From contig NZ_NCSY01000007.1 in assembly GCF_002156875.1 (NCBI RefSeq), forward strand, positions 62,001 to 126,000: a stretch of 64,000 bases of DNA. The letters run 5' to 3'. This document shows positions 61,349 through 64,000 of the stretch, piece after piece. This DNA is from Bacillus sp. EAC (lineage in GTDB: Bacteria; Bacillota; Bacilli; Bacillales; Bacillaceae_G). Under the pieces are notes generated by a model, which made no database searches, had not been told where the DNA came from, and was given only the letters and a program-made list of their open reading frames with translations. Numbering within the stretch: the first letter of the stretch is position 1; the number at the start of each line of letters is the position of its first letter. The position numbers were made by a program, and so were the translations under genes.

Positions 61349-61741
61349 TCAATTACTAGCTAAACGTTTTTCAAAATCCGCCTTAAACAACAGAATAGCA
61401 TCAATATTTACAGCGAAATCGTGGTCACTGATATTAAAATTAGTTATAAATTCGTTAGACCTCTCACGAACCATAATTGTCGGACGGATATTGTCTCCAA
61501 TAGTGTCCTGAGTTACACCACTTCCATAAATATACCAGTTAGTTTCAGTAGGTTTATTCGCTGAATTTTTAGATAAGTCATTTTTAATTATTTCGCATAA
61601 ATTATCCATAAAATCTTCATTAAGATTAATGATTTTTCCAAATTTACCTTCAACAGTTATATCAGCATCTCCATACCAAATATTCCTGCTTGTTCGCTTT
61701 CCGTCATCTGAAGTGTAAGTTTCATCAAACAAAATCTTCAT
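61349..61741 (-). CDS. Hypothetical protein (130 aa)
   Basis: Minus-strand GGGGAGG supports ATG 61741 (MKILFDETYTSDDGKRTSRN) with 8-base spacing; ATG 61747 is too close. Soluble, beta-rich then helical. No family recognised. The stop is convergent with the preceding HTT repeat. Confidence 0.65.
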   Translation of the reverse strand: MKILFDETYTSDDGKRTSRNIWYGDADITVEGKFGKIINLNEDFMDNLCEIIKNDLSKNSANKPTETNWYIYGSGVTQDTIGDNIRPTIMVRERSNEFITNFNISDHDFAVNIDAILLFKADFEKRLASN

Positions 61742-61893
61742 TTTCATTACCTCCCCGTTAAAATACAATTTCTTCACACTATTATACAACAATTAGAAAT
61801 TGTAAAATAGCTTGCTGTTGGTCTCACTAAACTTGTAAGAGTTAGGCAAATTAACTTCATAGTAGGATTCCTCCTAAAGTTGTGAGTCAGAGT

Positions 61894-62216
61894 GACTTCT
61901 AAATAAAAAATGTATATTCTATATTACCGATAGTAGGCAAGTCCAAAAAGTAAAAAAAATATTAAGAGATACTGGTTGGGAAAAGGCACAAGTAAATAAT
62001 ATGGATAAGTCCCGTCCAGCAGATTACCTATTTGTATTTAAATTCAAAAACCCTGACATTAAAGCAAAAGAGATATTGTACAGGATATGGATTAATCCAA
62101 ATAAAGATAGGTTAGAAATACACAAAGGAGAGTCTCAATATGTTCAGTACGCTCTATTAACTAAAGAAAATTCAGCAGATTTATATTATATTATTACGAG
62201 TGATGAATTAGATTAA
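61894..62216 (+). CDS. Hypothetical protein, possibly 5'-truncated
   Basis: The frame is open from about 61894 (FYITDSRQVQKVKKILRD) but its only ATG is 62001, without a ribosome-binding site. The remaining sequence (PADYLFVFKFKNPDIKAKEI, LEIHKGESQYVQYALLTKEN) looks coding. Either a truncated gene or one starting at 62001. No family recognised. Confidence 0.5.
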
Positions 62217-62261
62217 AAAGATGAATGAATGAAAAAAAGTATATGCTAAACTAAGTGGTCT

Positions 62262-62356
62262 TATACAACTAACGCATTAATAGTTTAATAACATTTAGGA
62301 GCCGGTGCATGTTTACCGTCTCCTATTCTATTATTTGACAGGATTGTTGAACAGAA
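62262..62356 (+). repeat. HTT repeat, complete
   Basis: Head ACAACTAACGCATTAATAGT, terminator stem AGGAGCCGGT/ACCGTCTCCT with ATT-rich 3' side, tail TTTGACAGGATTGTTGAAC. Confidence 0.8.
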
Positions 62357-62443
62357 TTAGACAAGTTATTTATGTTAACCGTGTTACCATTTTCATAAAA
62401 AGTAAATGTAATTATTTACCAAAATATTTTAGGAGGTTAATAT

Positions 62444-62485
62444 ATGAAAATGAAATTAATATTATCCAAGGAGGAAAAGTTTTGA
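62444..62485 (+). CDS. Short leader ORF (13 aa) coupled to the MBL gene
   Basis: ATG 62444 has the strong site AGGAGG at 62431. The frame (MKMKLILSKEEKF) contains the ribosome-binding site of the next gene and its TGA overlaps that gene's TTG start (TTGA). Confidence 0.35.
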   Translation: MKMKLILSKEEKF

Positions 62486-63306
62486 ATAACTATATTTGTG
62501 AGACTTGTGGAATTCAATATGTAAGTTCTATACAAGAACCAACTAAATGCATTATCTGTAAGGAAGAAAGACAATTCGTTAGTGCTAAAGGGCAATCTTG
62601 GACCACATTAGAAAAGATGATTGAAAGTGGTACATATACTACTCTGGTGAATTTAGTAGAAGAAAGTCTTTATAGTATTAGTACGAATCCAAGTTTCGGG
62701 ATTGGGCAAACAGCCTATTTAATACAAAATAATGAATTTAATTTGTTGTGGGATTGTATTACATATTTTGATCAAAATACCATCAAAACGATTAATGAAC
62801 TAGGTGGAATTGATGCGATTGCCTTATCACATCCTCATTATTACTCTAGTCAGGTAGAGTGGGCGGAAACTTTTGATGCTCCGATCTATATACACGAAGA
62901 TGATAGAGAATGGGTGACAAGAAAAAGCGAAAAAATCATTTTCTGGTCAGGCGAAACGCTTGAATTAAGTAAAGGTCTCGTCTTACAAAGGATAGGAGGA
63001 CATTTTAAAGGCGGTACTGTATTAGAATGGAAAAATGGCAATAGACAAAAAGGAATTCTACTCTGTGGAGATATTATTCGCGTCGTAGCCGATCAAAATT
63101 GGGTAAGTTTTATGTACAGCTATCCTAACTTCATCCCATTACCAAGTGTGACTGTTGAGAGAATCTCTAAAAGGATGAATGAATTAAAGTTTACTCGATT
63201 ATATGATGCATTTCATCGCGTCATAAAAGAGGATGCTGCTGTTCATGTACAGAGATCAGCAAACAGGTATGTTGAAGCAATAAATGGAAAATTATTTACT
63301 ACTTAA
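62482..63306 (+). CDS. Metallo-beta-lactamase-fold protein with rubredoxin-like N-terminus
   Basis: 274 residues. CETCGIQYVSSIQEP...CIIC forms a rubredoxin-like CxxC...CxxC knuckle (residues about 6-40). Then an MBL-like domain: ALSHPHYYSSQVEWAETFDA, in which the usual HxHxDH is reduced to HPHYYS, and LLCGDII. Start TTG 62482 with AAGGAGG; the 62305 extension is not supported. The altered metal motif makes the catalytic activity uncertain. Confidence 0.8.
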   Translation: MNNYICETCGIQYVSSIQEPTKCIICKEERQFVSAKGQSWTTLEKMIESGTYTTLVNLVEESLYSISTNPSFGIGQTAYLIQNNEFNLLWDCITYFDQNTIKTINELGGIDAIALSHPHYYSSQVEWAETFDAPIYIHEDDREWVTRKSEKIIFWSGETLELSKGLVLQRIGGHFKGGTVLEWKNGNRQKGILLCGDIIRVVADQNWVSFMYSYPNFIPLPSVTVERISKRMNELKFTRLYDAFHRVIKEDAAVHVQRSANRYVEAINGKLFTT

Positions 63307-63402
63307 AACTATATTTAACACTCGAGTGCTTTTTAAATTACGAACAAACTGTTTGGTAGATTGTGATTTTTGTAGAGAAGGCAGTTAAAAAAATTTACTT
63401 GT

Positions 63403-63480
63403 CTTATGTAACTAACCTATGGGAATTTAGGAGTCGATGATGATACACCCCTTTTAAATATTTGGCGGCATCATTCTATA
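63403..63480 (+). repeat. HTT repeat, degenerate
   Basis: Left arm TGTAACTAACCTATGGGAAT with AGGAGTCGATGATGATACACCC as eroded hairpin and tail TTTGGCGGCATCATTCTA. No right arm. Confidence 0.55.
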
Positions 63481-63768
63481 AGAGAAGGACTTACTGGGAT
63501 TAAATGGAATATTTATTAAGTGGTAATAACCTCACAAACTGAACGGTGAATTCTAACTCTCATAACTAATTAGCTGACACCGTTCCTCAATAATCGGCTG
63601 TTTAATGGAAGTGCAGGAATTTTTATAATGTAAATCGGAATTCTGAATTATACATTTTCATTTTCTGTAATTGAACAAGCTAATGAAAGAAAAAATCTCT
63701 TTGTTCTTTTACAGAAGAAAATTTAAGTTCTATAATGAGGTAATTACAAATTGCTTGGAGGGTTTCAA
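63481..63768. other. Intergenic; one hairpin
   Basis: GAACGGTG (63541) pairs with CACCGTTC (63579) across a loop of about 30 bases, without a T-run. The remainder is AT-rich, and GGAGGG at its right end belongs to the next gene. Confidence 0.4.
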
Positions 63769-64000
63769 ATGACAGCAGAACAAACCATACCGTTTATATC
63801 AGAACAAAGGATTACTCCATTTCTTACGTTTTGCGGCAATGCCGAGGAAGCAATGAATTATTATGTTCGTACTTTTCCGAATTCAAAACTCGTTTCACTT
63901 CGAAGAATTACAAAAGATGACCGAGGTGTAGAGGGGAAAATCCTGAATGGCATAATTGAAATTTTAGGGCAGACTTTTATGGTTTTGGATATGGAAAAAG
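63769..64000 (+). CDS. VOC-family (PhnB-like) protein, cut by window end
   Basis: ATG 63769 with GGAGGG seven bases upstream. ITPFLTFCGNAEEAMNYYVR and SKLVSLRRITKDDRG show the PhnB/3-dmu-9_3-mt pattern. The frame remains open at base 64000, so the C-terminal half is missing. Confidence 0.8.
   Translation, partial: MTAEQTIPFISEQRITPFLTFCGNAEEAMNYYVRTFPNSKLVSLRRITKDDRGVEGKILNGIIEILGQTFMVLDMEK

Noticed and set aside
174-63480. Canonical integron with attC sites
   Set aside because: The head arms read AACTAAC/GTTAGTT and do not fit the RYYYAAC/GTTRRRY core, the middle is a T-run terminator, and no IntI-like gene is in the window. Only the architectural analogy is kept.
174-63480. CRISPR array
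   Set aside because: The repeats are separated by whole genes of variable length, vary in sequence, and no cas genes are present.

Overview
This is about 64 kb of AT-rich chromosome from a spore-forming Bacillaceae bacterium. Two orphan GerA-type germinant receptor subunits and a Tgl spore-coat transglutaminase indicate sporulation. The Spx/Rrf2/IDEAL locus, the Bacillus-type purine riboswitch and strong AGGAGG ribosome-binding sites with many TTG/GTG starts indicate a Firmicute close to Bacillus or Gottfriedia. I cannot name the species. Nearly every gene is on the + strand and most are short, single-gene units.

The dominant structure is a dispersed, modular repeat of roughly 85-95 bp, with about 45 full or partial copies. 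Each full copy has three parts. The head is a near-palindrome with core CTAACG(CAT or AGC)GCGTTAG, usually inside a longer TCAA...TTGA palindrome. The middle is a variable hairpin plus T-run that should act as a terminator. The tail resembles ACTGGCAGTATAGTTGAAC. Copies sit at the 3' ends of small genes in one orientation, and several genes take their stop codon from the repeat head. The result looks like a cassette array: GNAT acetyltransferases, DinB, DUF805, DUF4190, DUF6199, DUF1062, small membrane proteins, lipoproteins, orphan immunity proteins (Imm11-like and barstar-like), and many genes carrying in-frame stops or frameshifts. I read it as a cassette-like or MITE-like accessory region. 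No integrase or transposase gene is visible.

Layout. 1-11.5 kb: cassette-like genes with mainly AGCG-type heads. 11.5-19 kb: a repeat-free metabolic block made of a decayed LysR gene, an intact LysR, a TauD-type dioxygenase, an MFS transporter, an alpha/beta hydrolase and an acyl-CoA synthetase. 19.4-31 kb: mixed accessory genes (Imm11-like, orphan GerA on -, a nucleoside kinase, a nucleotidyltransferase, peptidase E, a secreted peptidoglycan-type protein on -, two GyrI-like proteins with a divergent WYL regulator, barstar), several with clearly higher GC. 31.3-40.1 kb: one 2912-codon secreted subtilisin-like protease with many beta-domains. 40-51 kb: more cassettes, increasingly with CATG-type heads. 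51-56 kb: a truncated response regulator, an adenine-type riboswitch controlling an MTA/SAH deaminase, and an spx / Rrf2 / IDEAL-protein locus with four shared operator-like palindromes. 56-64 kb: SRPBCC, Tgl, VOC, YciI, lipoprotein, RibD-like reductase, rubredoxin-MBL protein and a final VOC gene cut by the window edge.
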